Shown piece after piece: positions 1 to 6,706 of a DNA stretch of 10,692 nt. Within the stretch, counting starts at the first letter, position 1. Each line of letters begins with the position of its first letter. Under the pieces are notes generated by a model. The model did no database searches. It had not been told where the DNA came from and was given only the letters and a program-made list of their open reading frames with translations. The stretch comes from an uncultured Collinsella sp. (GTDB lineage Bacteria > Actinomycetota > Coriobacteriia > Coriobacteriales > Coriobacteriaceae): NCBI GenBank assembly GCA_900547805.1, contig URIE01000058.1, positions 1 through 10,692 on the forward strand, given 5' to 3'. A program made the translations under genes and the position numbers.

Positions 1-62
1 CCCGTGGGAGGCCAGGGCGCCGCTGACCGGTGGACGGCACCGAGCCGTCATCGAACTTGGAA
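1..62 (+). other. 3' end of an unidentified upstream unit
   Basis: These bases lead directly into the terminator at 63-92, whose T-run is on the plus strand, so a plus-strand gene or RNA probably ends here. One possible protein end is the frame at 3-26, which reads RGRPGRR and then TGA. Too little is visible to choose between that, another frame, or the 3' part of an RNA gene, and I do not recognise the sequence. Confidence 0.25.
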
Positions 63-92
63 GGGGGAGGCCTCGCGGCCTCCCCCTTTTTT
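63..92 (+). terminator. Intrinsic terminator of the upstream unit
   Basis: A perfect 10-bp G/C-rich stem (63-72 with 77-86) encloses the four-base loop TCGC. It is followed at once by six T residues (87-92). This is a textbook rho-independent terminator for plus-strand transcription. In the other direction the hairpin is followed by CTTCC rather than a T-run, so it is a poor candidate for ending the minus-strand gene at 157-624. Confidence 0.9.
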
Positions 93-156
93 GCGTTTAC
101 GGGGCGTAAATGACTCAATTACACCAGACGATCTTGTTGTTTTCGGTATTGAGCCT

Positions 157-624
157 TTATTTAAAGAAAATAAATCGTATAACAAGGGCAACTGCTATGG
201 CCGCAATGGTCAAAAGCAGAATTGTCAGCTGATGCTGCTTGCGTCGTTTACTTGACGAAACGAAGATTGACTTTCCCTGTTTTGGCGTTTCGAGATAGCG
301 AGCCGAATGCGTCAAGGTTTGCTTGGGTCGAGGCCCTCTTTGTTGATGGACGGCGGATGCTTTCATCGGCTCATCACTAGCTGCGCTGTTTTTAGATAAT
401 GGTGCGTCTTTCAGATATACAGGGTCTCCCGAGGCGACGCCCATATGTTTACGTCCCGTTTGGGCATCCTCGATCGTTTGATATCGGTTTCTCGTCACAT
501 AATCGGGCTCTGGGTCATTGATGGGCTCTTGCGAGATGTGGGGGCGATGGAACCGTGGCGGCTGCGTAGAAGTATCTTCGCCCTGCGTCGGCATAAACAT
601 ATTGTTCTGGTTTTGGTCGTCCAT
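157..624 (-). CDS. Small protein with one C-terminal membrane helix, function unknown
   Basis: A 155-residue protein that I do not recognise. The N-terminal part (about 1-20) is rich in Asp, Gln, Asn and Met, and residues 20-125 are polar, charged and Pro-containing, looking disordered. A basic patch, SSSKRRKQ (123-130), comes just before one hydrophobic helix at about 132-153, ending FIFFK at the C-terminus. By the positive-inside rule the long N-terminal part should lie in the cytoplasm, with the helix as a tail anchor; no signal peptide is seen. The ATG at 624 is preceded by AAAGGGC about five bases upstream, and TACAAT lies 39 bases upstream. The gene is divergent from hsp20. Coding is supported by the uninterrupted frame, the RBS and the physically sensible basic-patch-plus-helix layout, but no known domain backs it. 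No clear terminator is visible after its stop codon. Confidence 0.7.
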   Translation of the reverse strand: MDDQNQNNMFMPTQGEDTSTQPPRFHRPHISQEPINDPEPDYVTRNRYQTIEDAQTGRKHMGVASGDPVYLKDAPLSKNSAASDEPMKASAVHQQRGPRPKQTLTHSARYLETPKQGKSIFVSSSKRRKQHQLTILLLTIAAIAVALVIRFIFFK

Positions 625-663
625 GATGCCCTTTAGCTCGTTACCAACAACGTGTACGCGCTC

Positions 664-669
664 ATTGTA
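664..669 (-). promoter_or_regulatory. Candidate -10 box (TACAAT) for the 157-624 gene
   Basis: On the minus strand the hexamer TACAAT lies 39 bases before the ATG at 624. It differs from TATAAT at one position. No convincing -35 box is present at 16-18 bases spacing. Support comes mainly from the same hexamer recurring at similar positions before four other genes in this window. Confidence 0.4.
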
Positions 670-716
670 AGCCCCTTGTTATTTGTAGCTGCGAACATAC
701 TTGTTATTTAAGCTCT

Positions 717-729
717 GGTTCAAAGAACC
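717..729. repeat. Short palindrome GGTTCAAAGAACC
   Basis: A 5-bp inverted repeat (GGTTC/GAACC) around AAA, in the A/T-rich gap between the divergent gene at 157-624 and hsp20. It could be a protein-binding site, but a palindrome this short also occurs by chance. Confidence 0.3.
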
Positions 730-806
730 TTAACCTTACTAAAACCTGAGTCATACACACTTAGATATACTTATAGTACTGGACTCAAAAAACTTTATAG
801 TCGATG

Positions 807-836
807 TATATATGGGCACTGGGTGGGCATATATAA
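807..836. promoter_or_regulatory. Inverted repeat and possible promoter/operator before hsp20
   Basis: TATATATG (807-814) and CATATATA (828-835) form a perfect 8-bp inverted repeat around a 13-base G-rich spacer. A direct repeat of TGGGCA (813-818 and 824-829) is nested inside. TATATA at 830-835 could also act as a -10 box about 67 bases before the hsp20 ATG, though no good -35 box is seen. The placement suits an operator for a heat-shock regulator. It matches neither the CIRCE nor the HAIR consensus. Confidence 0.4.
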
Positions 837-877
837 GAGCGTCAAAAGAAGTCCCAGTCACCTAGAAGATGGCTCGG

Positions 878-895
878 CAGTCCTTAAAAGGAGTG
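878..895 (+). promoter_or_regulatory. hsp20 ribosome binding site inside a self-complementary hairpin
   Basis: The strong Shine-Dalgarno sequence AAAAGGAG (886-893) lies eight bases before the ATG at 902 and fixes that start. TCCT (881-884) can pair with AGGA (889-892) across the loop TAAA, with CA/TG (878-879 with 894-895) extending the stem past a G-G mismatch. A weak hairpin that hides the SD is the form of known RNA thermometers on small heat-shock genes. The pairing is visible in the sequence; the thermometer role is inferred. Confidence 0.4.
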
Positions 896-901
896 GTAAA
901 C

Positions 902-1333
902 ATGGCAAGCATGGTTCCTTATCGTTCGGTTTTTGGCGTTCGTCCTTCTGCTAGCTCGCTGTTCGATCTGTTTGATGATATGACCGACCTTGCAAACAAC
1001 TCGATTGCCTCCAAGGCGTTCCCCGTTGACGTTGAGGACAAGGGCGATGGCTACGAGGTCAAGGCGTATCTGACCGGTGTCGCCAAGGATGACATCGACG
1101 TTGAGCTCAATGAGGGTCGCCTGTCCATCAGCGTGAACGTCGAGGAGAGCGCCGAAAACGAGGGTAAGAACTTCCTCCAGAAGGAGTTTAGCTCGTACAG
1201 CGCGACGCGTGGCGTATATCTGAAGGACGCTTCGAGCGAGGGCCTCTCTGCAAAGTATGCTGACGGCATCCTGACCGTTACGGTTCCTAAGATCGTCGAG
1301 AAGAAGAACGTCACGAAGATCTCCATCGACTAA
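902..1333 (+). CDS. hsp20: Hsp20/alpha-crystallin small heat-shock protein
   Basis: A 143-residue ATP-independent cytoplasmic holdase that binds unfolding proteins under stress and passes them to ATP-dependent chaperones. The N-terminal arm (about 1-38) includes the hydrophobic stretch SSLFDLF. The alpha-crystallin domain spans about 40-130 and ends with the family signature AKYADGILTVTVPK (117-130), the usual A-x-x-x-x-G-[VIL]-L pattern. The short C-terminal tail carries I140-S-I142, matching the I-x-I motif that docks into neighbouring subunits in family oligomers. An in-frame ATG at 869 would add 11 residues, but 902 has the strong SD and is preferred. The gene is monocistronic, with its own long leader and a terminator at 1366-1399. 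Family length is normal. Certain at family level; regulation is uncertain. Confidence 0.95.
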   Translation: MASMVPYRSVFGVRPSASSLFDLFDDMTDLANNSIASKAFPVDVEDKGDGYEVKAYLTGVAKDDIDVELNEGRLSISVNVEESAENEGKNFLQKEFSSYSATRGVYLKDASSEGLSAKYADGILTVTVPKIVEKKNVTKISID

Positions 1334-1365
1334 CGATGGCTCTGCTTCAATCGAGAGTATGAGTT

Positions 1366-1399
1366 AAGGGGGCTGGGAAGTGATTCCCAGCCCCCTTTT
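1366..1399 (+). terminator. Intrinsic terminator after hsp20
   Basis: A stem of 14 bp (1366-1379 with 1384-1397, including two A-T pairs at the base) encloses the loop GTGA. T residues follow at 1396-1399, then GTTG. It lies between the convergent ends of hsp20 and the hydrolase gene at 1414-2223. The T-run favours the plus strand, but the hairpin probably blocks transcription from both sides. Confidence 0.9.
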
Positions 1400-1413
1400 G
1401 TTGTCTTGAGGGG

Positions 1414-2223
1414 CTATTGAATAGTTGTCGGTTGATACTGACTTGCAGGGCGTATCGAGAGCTTCCGTGGCCCTTGAAGACGGGTGGCAGAACTGCCGAG
1501 TTCATCATCGAGACTTGCATCAAGCGCGTTGGCATAGCTTTTGACGGTAAGGCTTGGACGATTATTGTCCTGGCTGATATGCATGGCGATGAGCTGTTCG
1601 GTGCGATCGGTAACAAGTTCGCGCGCGGCTTCGGCGGCCTGGTTGTTGGAGAGATGCCCCTTTGTGGACAGGATGCGCTCCTGAAGAAAGCGTGGGTACG
1701 GTCCTTCGCGTAACATAGTTACATCGTGGTTACTTTCGAGCGCGAGAACTCGACAGTCTTTGAGGATGCCTATGGCCTTGCTCGATAACTCTCCGGTGTC
1801 GGTGGCAAACCCAATGGAATCATCGAGAGCATTAAATCGATAGCCGACAGGATTGATGACATCGTGCGATGTTGAGTAGGTTTGCACGTGGATGCCGGCA
1901 ATGGGGAGCGTGTCGCCGGGGTCAAATTCCTCTACGGGCAGGTGCGCGAGGTTTTCTTTGCATGAAAGGGTGTCCCTACTGGCAAAGAGGGGACCATGCC
2001 AGTGCTTGCACCATACATCGAGCCCCTTGATATGGTCACCATGCTCATGGGTGATTACTAGAGCGGCGACGTCGTCTGCCGAGAGGCCAAGCTCCGCCAT
2101 GCGTTTAAGTGTCTCGCGGCGGGACAGGCCGTTGTCGATCATGATGAGCCCCTGAGGCCCCTCGACGAGTGCGCAGTTGCCTTTTGAGCCGCTGCCGAGG
2201 ATATGAAGGTGCAGGCGAGACAT
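1414..2223 (-). CDS. YycJ/WalJ-like metallo-beta-lactamase-fold hydrolase
   Basis: A 269-residue metallo-beta-lactamase-fold enzyme of the YycJ/WalJ type. The N-terminus HILGSGSKGN (7-16) is the family opening strand. Metal-binding THEHGDH lies at 58-64 (H59, H61, D63, H64). Further conserved elements are TSHD (118-121), PVGYRF (125-130), ATDTGE (140-145), ESNHD (163-167), GHLSN (189-193) and the late histidine in AMHIS (H215). Family members are thought to act on nucleic acids, and in Bacillus walJ sits with the walRK cell-wall regulator genes. No such partner is present here, so the substrate is not stated. The frame stays open upstream to 2304, but that would overlap tilS; ATG 2223 starts the conserved fold. 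Its RBS is weak (GGA about nine bases upstream). The last 25 residues, ending QYQPTTIQ, are not conserved that I can see. The gene is divergent from tilS. Confidence 0.92.
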   Translation of the reverse strand: MSRLHLHILGSGSKGNCALVEGPQGLIMIDNGLSRRETLKRMAELGLSADDVAALVITHEHGDHIKGLDVWCKHWHGPLFASRDTLSCKENLAHLPVEEFDPGDTLPIAGIHVQTYSTSHDVINPVGYRFNALDDSIGFATDTGELSSKAIGILKDCRVLALESNHDVTMLREGPYPRFLQERILSTKGHLSNNQAAEAARELVTDRTEQLIAMHISQDNNRPSLTVKSYANALDASLDDELGSSATRLQGPRKLSIRPASQYQPTTIQ

Positions 2224-2237
2224 AAGATTCCAAAGGA

Positions 2238-2243
2238 TACAAT
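2238..2243 (+). promoter_or_regulatory. Candidate -10 box (TACAAT) for tilS
   Basis: TACAAT lies 28 bases before the tilS ATG, in the 48-base gap to the divergent hydrolase gene. GAGACA at 2217-2222 could be a poor -35 box at a short 15-base spacing. The gap is so small that the two divergent promoters must overlap each other or the opposing coding ends. Confidence 0.4.
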
Positions 2244-2271
2244 GGGTGCGGACGAATAGAGGAGGAAGCGA

Positions 2272-3813
2272 ATGCCAACGGTATCTCAGCACTATGGACA
2301 TCATGCCGCGCCGAGGACGGATAAGAGCGCCCTGGCAACGCGGCAGGCCGCTGCCCCCGTAGTGCTCATGGTATCAGGCGGTGCGGACTCGACGGCGCTG
2401 CTCCTTATGGCTTGCACATCAAAGCTGGATATTCAGGACGGGCGCGGCGTCGCTCCCATTGCGCGCGAGCGATTGCACGTGCTGCATGTAAACCATCATC
2501 TGCGCGGGGAGGCATCCGATGGCGACGAGGCCTTTGTACGTGATTTGTGCGTGCAATACGGCTTGCCGCTGTGCGTTGAGCATGCCTATTTTGATGACGA
2601 ATCGGGCAATATCGAGGCTGCGGCCCGCGAGGTGCGCTATGCCGCGGCACGGAGATATGTTCGCGAACTTTGTGCCGAATCGGGCGCACCGCGGACGGCG
2701 GCTCGTATCTGTACCGCGCATACCTCGTCGGACCGCGCGGAAACATTTTTGATGAATGCCATTAAAGGGTCGGGTCCCGCGGGTCTATCAAGCATTCCAC
2801 GCCGTCGGAACATTGTGGTGCGCCCCTTGCTCGACCTCACGCATGATGAGCTCGTGAGCTATCTGCAGGTGCACGGTCAGCCGTGGCGGGAAGATGAAAG
2901 CAACGAGGACGTTTCGTACCTGCGCAACTATGTGCGCCATCGGGTGATGCCGGTGGTGGCGCAGCGCAACGCGAACGTCTGTAAGACGATTGGCGCCGCT
3001 TGCGAAATTCTGGGCGACGAAGATGCCTTTCTTTCTCAGCTTTCGGCACAGGCGTTTCGAAGCTGCCTGCGCAAGGAGGCGGCGGGCGCACTGGTGCTCG
3101 ATGCGCGCCGTCTTGCCGCCGCTGAGGTTGTGATTGCACGGCGTATCGTGCGATTGGCGATTAAGCGCATCGATCCCGACGCGCGACCGGAGATGCGGCA
3201 CGTGGAGCGCGTGCTCGCCTGCGTCGCTGCGGGTTCGGGCTCGGTTACGCTTCCTGCGGGAATTGATGCCCGTGTGGAGTTTGGCACGCTGGCGTTCAAG
3301 GCCCCGGCGGCGCGCGAGGGTTTAGTGGCCGATTGGATCTCCGTTCCCGGTCGTCTGCCGCTGGGGGCGGGGCATATGCTGACAGCGGAGCCGATGGCTG
3401 TGGAGCCGGGGTGCGATATCGTGCACCGTGCCCGCGAGCTTGCTGCTGCCGGAAAGGTTGCGGCCTTGGTGGATGCGGCGGCCCTGGGGTTTGCCGACCG
3501 CGATAGCGAGCGGATGTTAGCCGGCTCGCGCGGGGAGATTCCCACCGAGGCACGATCGGCGCGCCTGTGGGTGGATAGCCCTGTGCCGGGAGACGTGATG
3601 TGCCCGTTGGGGATGAACGGCCGAAGCAAGAAAGTGTCAGACCTGTTAAACGAGGCGCGCATTCCTGTTTCAGACCGCTCTGGCGTACCCGTGGTAAGAA
3701 CGGCTCCGGGAGGTGCCGTAGTATGGGTCGCGGGCGTTCGCGCGGACGAGCGTTTTAAATGCACGGCCGCAACGCGCGTGGCATATCTGCTTCGTGTGGT
3801 CGATGCGGAATAG
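2272..3813 (+). CDS. tilS: tRNA(Ile)-lysidine synthetase
   Basis: A 513-residue cytoplasmic enzyme that uses ATP and lysine to convert C34 of the tRNA-Ile with a CAU anticodon to lysidine. This switches the tRNA from methionine to isoleucine identity and AUG to AUA reading, and is essential in most bacteria. The ATP-pyrophosphatase P-loop is SGGADS (35-40). HVNHHLRGE (72-80), NIEAAARE (113-120), AHTSSDRAET (149-158) and RNYVRH (218-223) are further family motifs. The C-terminal tRNA-binding domain includes PLGMNGRSKKVSDLL (about 445-459) and WVAGVRADERFK near the end. The ATG at 2272 is preceded by AGAGGAGG at a good distance. The N-terminus is about 25 residues longer than needed before the first strand. 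Length fits the long, two-domain form. It leads the conserved tilS-hpt-ftsH cluster. No terminator is seen after the stop, so some read-through into hpt is likely. Confidence 0.96.
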   Translation: MPTVSQHYGHHAAPRTDKSALATRQAAAPVVLMVSGGADSTALLLMACTSKLDIQDGRGVAPIARERLHVLHVNHHLRGEASDGDEAFVRDLCVQYGLPLCVEHAYFDDESGNIEAAAREVRYAAARRYVRELCAESGAPRTAARICTAHTSSDRAETFLMNAIKGSGPAGLSSIPRRRNIVVRPLLDLTHDELVSYLQVHGQPWREDESNEDVSYLRNYVRHRVMPVVAQRNANVCKTIGAACEILGDEDAFLSQLSAQAFRSCLRKEAAGALVLDARRLAAAEVVIARRIVRLAIKRIDPDARPEMRHVERVLACVAAGSGSVTLPAGIDARVEFGTLAFKAPAAREGLVADWISVPGRLPLGAGHMLTAEPMAVEPGCDIVHRARELAAAGKVAALVDAAALGFADRDSERMLAGSRGEIPTEARSARLWVDSPVPGDVMCPLGMNGRSKKVSDLLNEARIPVSDRSGVPVVRTAPGGAVVWVAGVRADERFKCTAATRVAYLLRVVDAE

Positions 3814-3898
3814 CGCTTCGCGCCAGCTATTCTGTGCGACGTTGACGGTATTCCCGCGCTGATGGCGCACGTGCTGGTAAATATACCCCGTGCGCTGC

Positions 3899-3904
3899 TA
3901 GAAT
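3899..3904 (+). promoter_or_regulatory. Possible -10 box (TAGAAT) for hpt-ftsH
   Basis: TAGAAT lies 56 bases before the hpt ATG within the 147-base gap after tilS. No good -35 box is seen at standard spacing. The gap itself, with no visible terminator, suggests that hpt-ftsH may have an internal promoter as well as read-through from tilS. Apart from a tiny GCGC/GCGC hairpin at the tilS stop, I see nothing else in this gap. Confidence 0.3.
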
Positions 3905-3960
3905 GTGTAGTTCGCGTCCATGCGGCGGTGCGTGGGCGATAAGCACAAGAAAGGGTTGTC

Positions 3961-4509
3961 ATGGCTTCTCAACATCCGGATATCGAGAAGGTTCTGTTTA
4001 CGCAGGAGGATATCGACGGTATCGTCTCTCGCCTAGGCGAGCAGATTACTCGCGACTACGCGGGTAAGGATCTGGTGCTGATTGCGGTCCTGCGCGGCGC
4101 CGTGGTCTTTATGGGCGACCTGATGCGCAAGATCGAGCTGCCGACCAACATCGATTTCATGGCTGTTTCGAGCTATGGCGACGGTGTGAAGTCCTCGGGC
4201 ATCGTGCGTATCATTAAGGACCTGGATATCGACATCCGCGGTCGCGACGTGCTGATCGTCGAGGACATTCTGGACTCGGGCCTGACGCTCAAGTATCTGA
4301 TGAAGAACCTCGAGAGCCGCAAGCCCGCCTCGCTGGAGGTTGCCGCCTTCCTGTGGAAGGACGTTGAGGACCGTACCTCGGCCGTCACGCCCAAGTATGT
4401 TGGAACCCATTGCCCCGATGCCTTTGTGGTGGGCTACGGCCTCGACTATGCCGAGCGCTATCGCAACCTTCCGTATCTGGGCATTTTGAAACCGGAGGTT
4501 TATTCGTAA
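3961..4509 (+). CDS. hpt: Hypoxanthine/guanine phosphoribosyltransferase
   Basis: A 182-residue cytoplasmic purine-salvage enzyme that joins hypoxanthine or guanine to PRPP, giving IMP or GMP plus pyrophosphate. LRGA (44-47) is the pyrophosphate loop and SYGD (71-74) begins the flexible active-site loop. The PRPP-binding motif is VLIVEDILDSGLTL (97-110), with Ser where many family members have Thr. FVVGYGLDYAERYRNLPYLG (155-174) is the conserved purine-contact and C-terminal segment. Length is typical. The ATG at 3961 has AAAGGG upstream. The stop codon is one base before the ftsH start, and the ftsH SD lies inside the last codons of hpt, so translation of the two is probably coupled. This hpt-ftsH pairing is conserved in many Gram-positive bacteria. 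Preference between hypoxanthine and guanine cannot be read from the sequence. Confidence 0.97.
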   Translation: MASQHPDIEKVLFTQEDIDGIVSRLGEQITRDYAGKDLVLIAVLRGAVVFMGDLMRKIELPTNIDFMAVSSYGDGVKSSGIVRIIKDLDIDIRGRDVLIVEDILDSGLTLKYLMKNLESRKPASLEVAAFLWKDVEDRTSAVTPKYVGTHCPDAFVVGYGLDYAERYRNLPYLGILKPEVYS

Positions 4510-4510
4510 G

Positions 4511-6649
4511 ATGCCCGACGACCGTAACGATAACAATTCCCAGACTCCCCGGGAGCCTAAGATCCCGGGGATGCCCGGAGGCAAGAAGCCCACGCGTACG
4601 GGCTGGCTGTATTTTATTTTGGCTTGCGCGCTTCTGGGCTACGCCTTCTTTAACATGGGCTCCGGCTTTGCCAATTCCAGCAATACCGTAAAGCTCGCGA
4701 CGAGCGAGATGGTCAACGCCATTAAGCAGGATCGCGTCGAAGATTTGACCTATACGGTTCAAGACGGAAGCGTGGCGGGTCATTACTGGAAGACGAAAAA
4801 GGACAAGGGTGACACGAGCGAGCTCAAGAGCTTCTCCTCGACCTACGTCGGTTCCGATTCGCTTGCCGAGCTTATGGCGGAGCACCCCGATACCAAGTAC
4901 ATCGTCAACACCAACGACCCCGATTTTTGGGGCGACCTGGCGATGAGCGTGCTGCCGACGATTGCCCTGATCGCCATCATGTTCTACTTTATGCGCCAGA
5001 TGATGGGCGCCAACAACAGGAACATGCAGTTTGGCAAGACCAACGCCAAGACCAACGAGGCAACGCGCCCCAAGGTCAAGTTTGAGGATGTTGCCGGTGT
5101 GGACGAGGCAGTCGAGGAGCTCGAGGAGATTCGCGACTTTTTGAGCGATCCGGACCGCTATCGCAAGCTGGGCGCCAAGATTCCGCGCGGCGTGCTGCTG
5201 GTTGGCCCTCCGGGTACCGGTAAAACCCTGCTGGCCAAGGCCGTTGCCGGCGAGGCGGGCGTGCCGTTCTTTAGCATCTCGGGTTCCGACTTTGTCGAGA
5301 TGTTCGTGGGTGTCGGCGCCAGCCGCGTGCGCGACCTTTTTAAGGAGGCCAAGTCTCAGGCTCCGTCAATCATCTTTATTGACGAGATCGATGCCGTGGG
5401 ACGTCAGCGCGGAGCTGGCTTGGGCGGCGGTCACGACGAGCGCGAGCAGACGCTCAACCAGCTGCTGGTCGAGATGGACGGCTTTGAGGAAAGCGAGTCG
5501 GTCATCCTGATCGCTGCGGCCAACCGTCCTGACATCCTGGATCCGGCATTGCTGCGTCCCGGCCGTTTTGACCGTCAGGTTACGGTCGACCGTCCGGATG
5601 TGAAGGGCCGCGAGCAGATCTTGCGCGTGCATGCCGAGAACAAGCCGATGGACGAGGACGTGAAGTTTGAGAAGCTCGCCCAGATGACCGTTGGCTTCAC
5701 CGGCGCCGATCTGGCAAATCTGCTCAACGAGTCTGCGCTGCTGGCTGCCCGCCGCCATCGTTCCGTGATCTCGATGGACGAGGTCGAGGAGTCGATGGAG
5801 CGCGTGATTGCCGGACCGCAGCGCAAGGGTCGCGTGATGACCGAAGCCGAGCGCACCACGATTGCCTACCATGAGAGCGGCCACGCCCTGGTGGGCCACA
5901 TCTTGGAGCATTCCGATCCGGTTCATAAGATCTCGATCGTCAGCCGCGGTCAGGCCCTGGGCTACACACTGCAGCTTCCGCAGGAGGATCACTTCCTCAA
6001 GACCAAGAACGAGATGCTCGACGAGCTCGCCGTGTTCTTGGGCGGTCGCGTTGCCGAGGAGCTCATGTGCGACGACATCACGTCGGGCGCGAGCAACGAT
6101 CTGGAGCGCGCGACTAAGATGGCGCGCGAGATGGTCACGCGCTTGGGTATGAGCGAGGAGCTGGGCACGCAGGTCTTTGGCGAGGCGCAACATCAGGTGT
6201 TCCTGGGTCGCGACTACGCCGATCACCAGGATTACTCCGAGGAGACGGCGCGCCGCATCGATATCGAGGTTCAGCGCATCATGCGTGAGGCCCATCGCCG
6301 TGCGGTCGAGATTTTGGATGCCCGTCGCGATCAGCTCGATCTGATGGCGAAGGTGCTGCTTGAGCGCGAGACCGTCGAAGGCGACGCCGTGAACGCCCTG
6401 CTCGACAACGAGTGGGATGCTTACCTTGGGCGCGAGGGCGATATCCTGGCGGCCAAGGAGGAGCGCAACGCCAAGGCGGCCGGCATGCCGACCAAGAAGC
6501 GCTCGCCTCGCATGAGCGAGGAGGAGTTGGCGGCTGATGCTGCGGCCTTTGCGCAGGCGGCCATGCAGGAGGATGCCGAAGCCGCATCCGATGATGCCGG
6601 TGATGGCAATGCTGTCAACGCTGACGGCAACACCGACGCCGACAAATAG
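4511..6649 (+). CDS. ftsH: ATP-dependent zinc metalloprotease FtsH
   Basis: A 712-residue membrane-anchored AAA+ protease that unfolds and degrades misassembled membrane proteins and selected cytoplasmic regulators as a hexamer. Layout: polar N-terminus (1-30), TM1 (about 32-50), extracytoplasmic domain (about 51-142), TM2 (about 143-161), AAA+ module (about 187-435), M41 peptidase domain (about 445-640). Motifs: Walker A GPPGTGKT (232-239), pore loop MFVGVGA (264-270), Walker B FIDEID (289-294), second region of homology ending RPGRFDR (349-355), zinc site HESGH (454-458) and third zinc ligand D530 in GASNDLERAT. All catalytic residues are intact. The tail after about 645 is Lys/Arg then Ala/Asp/Glu-rich, ending in a low-complexity acidic stretch. 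ATG 4511 uses CGGAGGT (4493-4499) in the hpt end, spaced about 11 bases away. It is the last gene of the tilS-hpt-ftsH cluster, closed by the terminator at 6663-6699. Confidence 0.99.
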   Translation: MPDDRNDNNSQTPREPKIPGMPGGKKPTRTGWLYFILACALLGYAFFNMGSGFANSSNTVKLATSEMVNAIKQDRVEDLTYTVQDGSVAGHYWKTKKDKGDTSELKSFSSTYVGSDSLAELMAEHPDTKYIVNTNDPDFWGDLAMSVLPTIALIAIMFYFMRQMMGANNRNMQFGKTNAKTNEATRPKVKFEDVAGVDEAVEELEEIRDFLSDPDRYRKLGAKIPRGVLLVGPPGTGKTLLAKAVAGEAGVPFFSISGSDFVEMFVGVGASRVRDLFKEAKSQAPSIIFIDEIDAVGRQRGAGLGGGHDEREQTLNQLLVEMDGFEESESVILIAAANRPDILDPALLRPGRFDRQVTVDRPDVKGREQILRVHAENKPMDEDVKFEKLAQMTVGFTGADLANLLNESALLAARRHRSVISMDEVEESMERVIAGPQRKGRVMTEAERTTIAYHESGHALVGHILEHSDPVHKISIVSRGQALGYTLQLPQEDHFLKTKNEMLDELAVFLGGRVAEELMCDDITSGASNDLERATKMAREMVTRLGMSEELGTQVFGEAQHQVFLGRDYADHQDYSEETARRIDIEVQRIMREAHRRAVEILDARRDQLDLMAKVLLERETVEGDAVNALLDNEWDAYLGREGDILAAKEERNAKAAGMPTKKRSPRMSEEELAADAAAFAQAAMQEDAEAASDDAGDGNAVNADGNTDADK

Positions 6650-6662
6650 TTCTTGTAGCGAA

Positions 6663-6699
6663 AGCCTCTGCGGGGAAACCTGTGGAGGCTCTTTCTTTT
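6663..6699 (+). terminator. Intrinsic terminator after ftsH
   Basis: AGCCTC (6663-6668) pairs with GAGGCT (6685-6690). The stem continues inward through G-C and G-U pairs (6669-6674 with 6679-6684) to a GAAA tetraloop at 6675-6678. TTTCTTTT follows at 6692-6699. The stem starts 13 bases after the ftsH stop codon and closes the tilS-hpt-ftsH unit. Confidence 0.88.
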
Positions 6700-6706
6700 G
6701 AGCGAT

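Noticed and set aside
96..110. TTTAC/GTAAA small inverted repeat after the first terminator
   Set aside because: Five pairs with no T-run and no clear role; it is likely chance.
4..255. Plus-strand open frame at the left end
   Set aside because: It runs through the terminator hairpin and T-run and then overlaps the 157-624 gene antisense. It has no domain.
740..790. HAIR-like half sites (CTGAGT and GACTCAA) before hsp20
   Set aside because: HspR sites need CTTGAGT-N7-ACTCAAG. Here the halves are about 30 bases apart and imperfect. No CIRCE element is present either.
3036..3962. Long minus-strand open frame opposite tilS
   Set aside because: Its composition (Ser, Thr, Arg, Ala-rich) is typical of an antisense shadow in G/C-rich coding DNA, and tilS is certain.
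5366..6295. Long minus-strand open frame opposite ftsH
   Set aside because: It is a shadow of the AAA+ and peptidase coding sequence, and no family features are seen.
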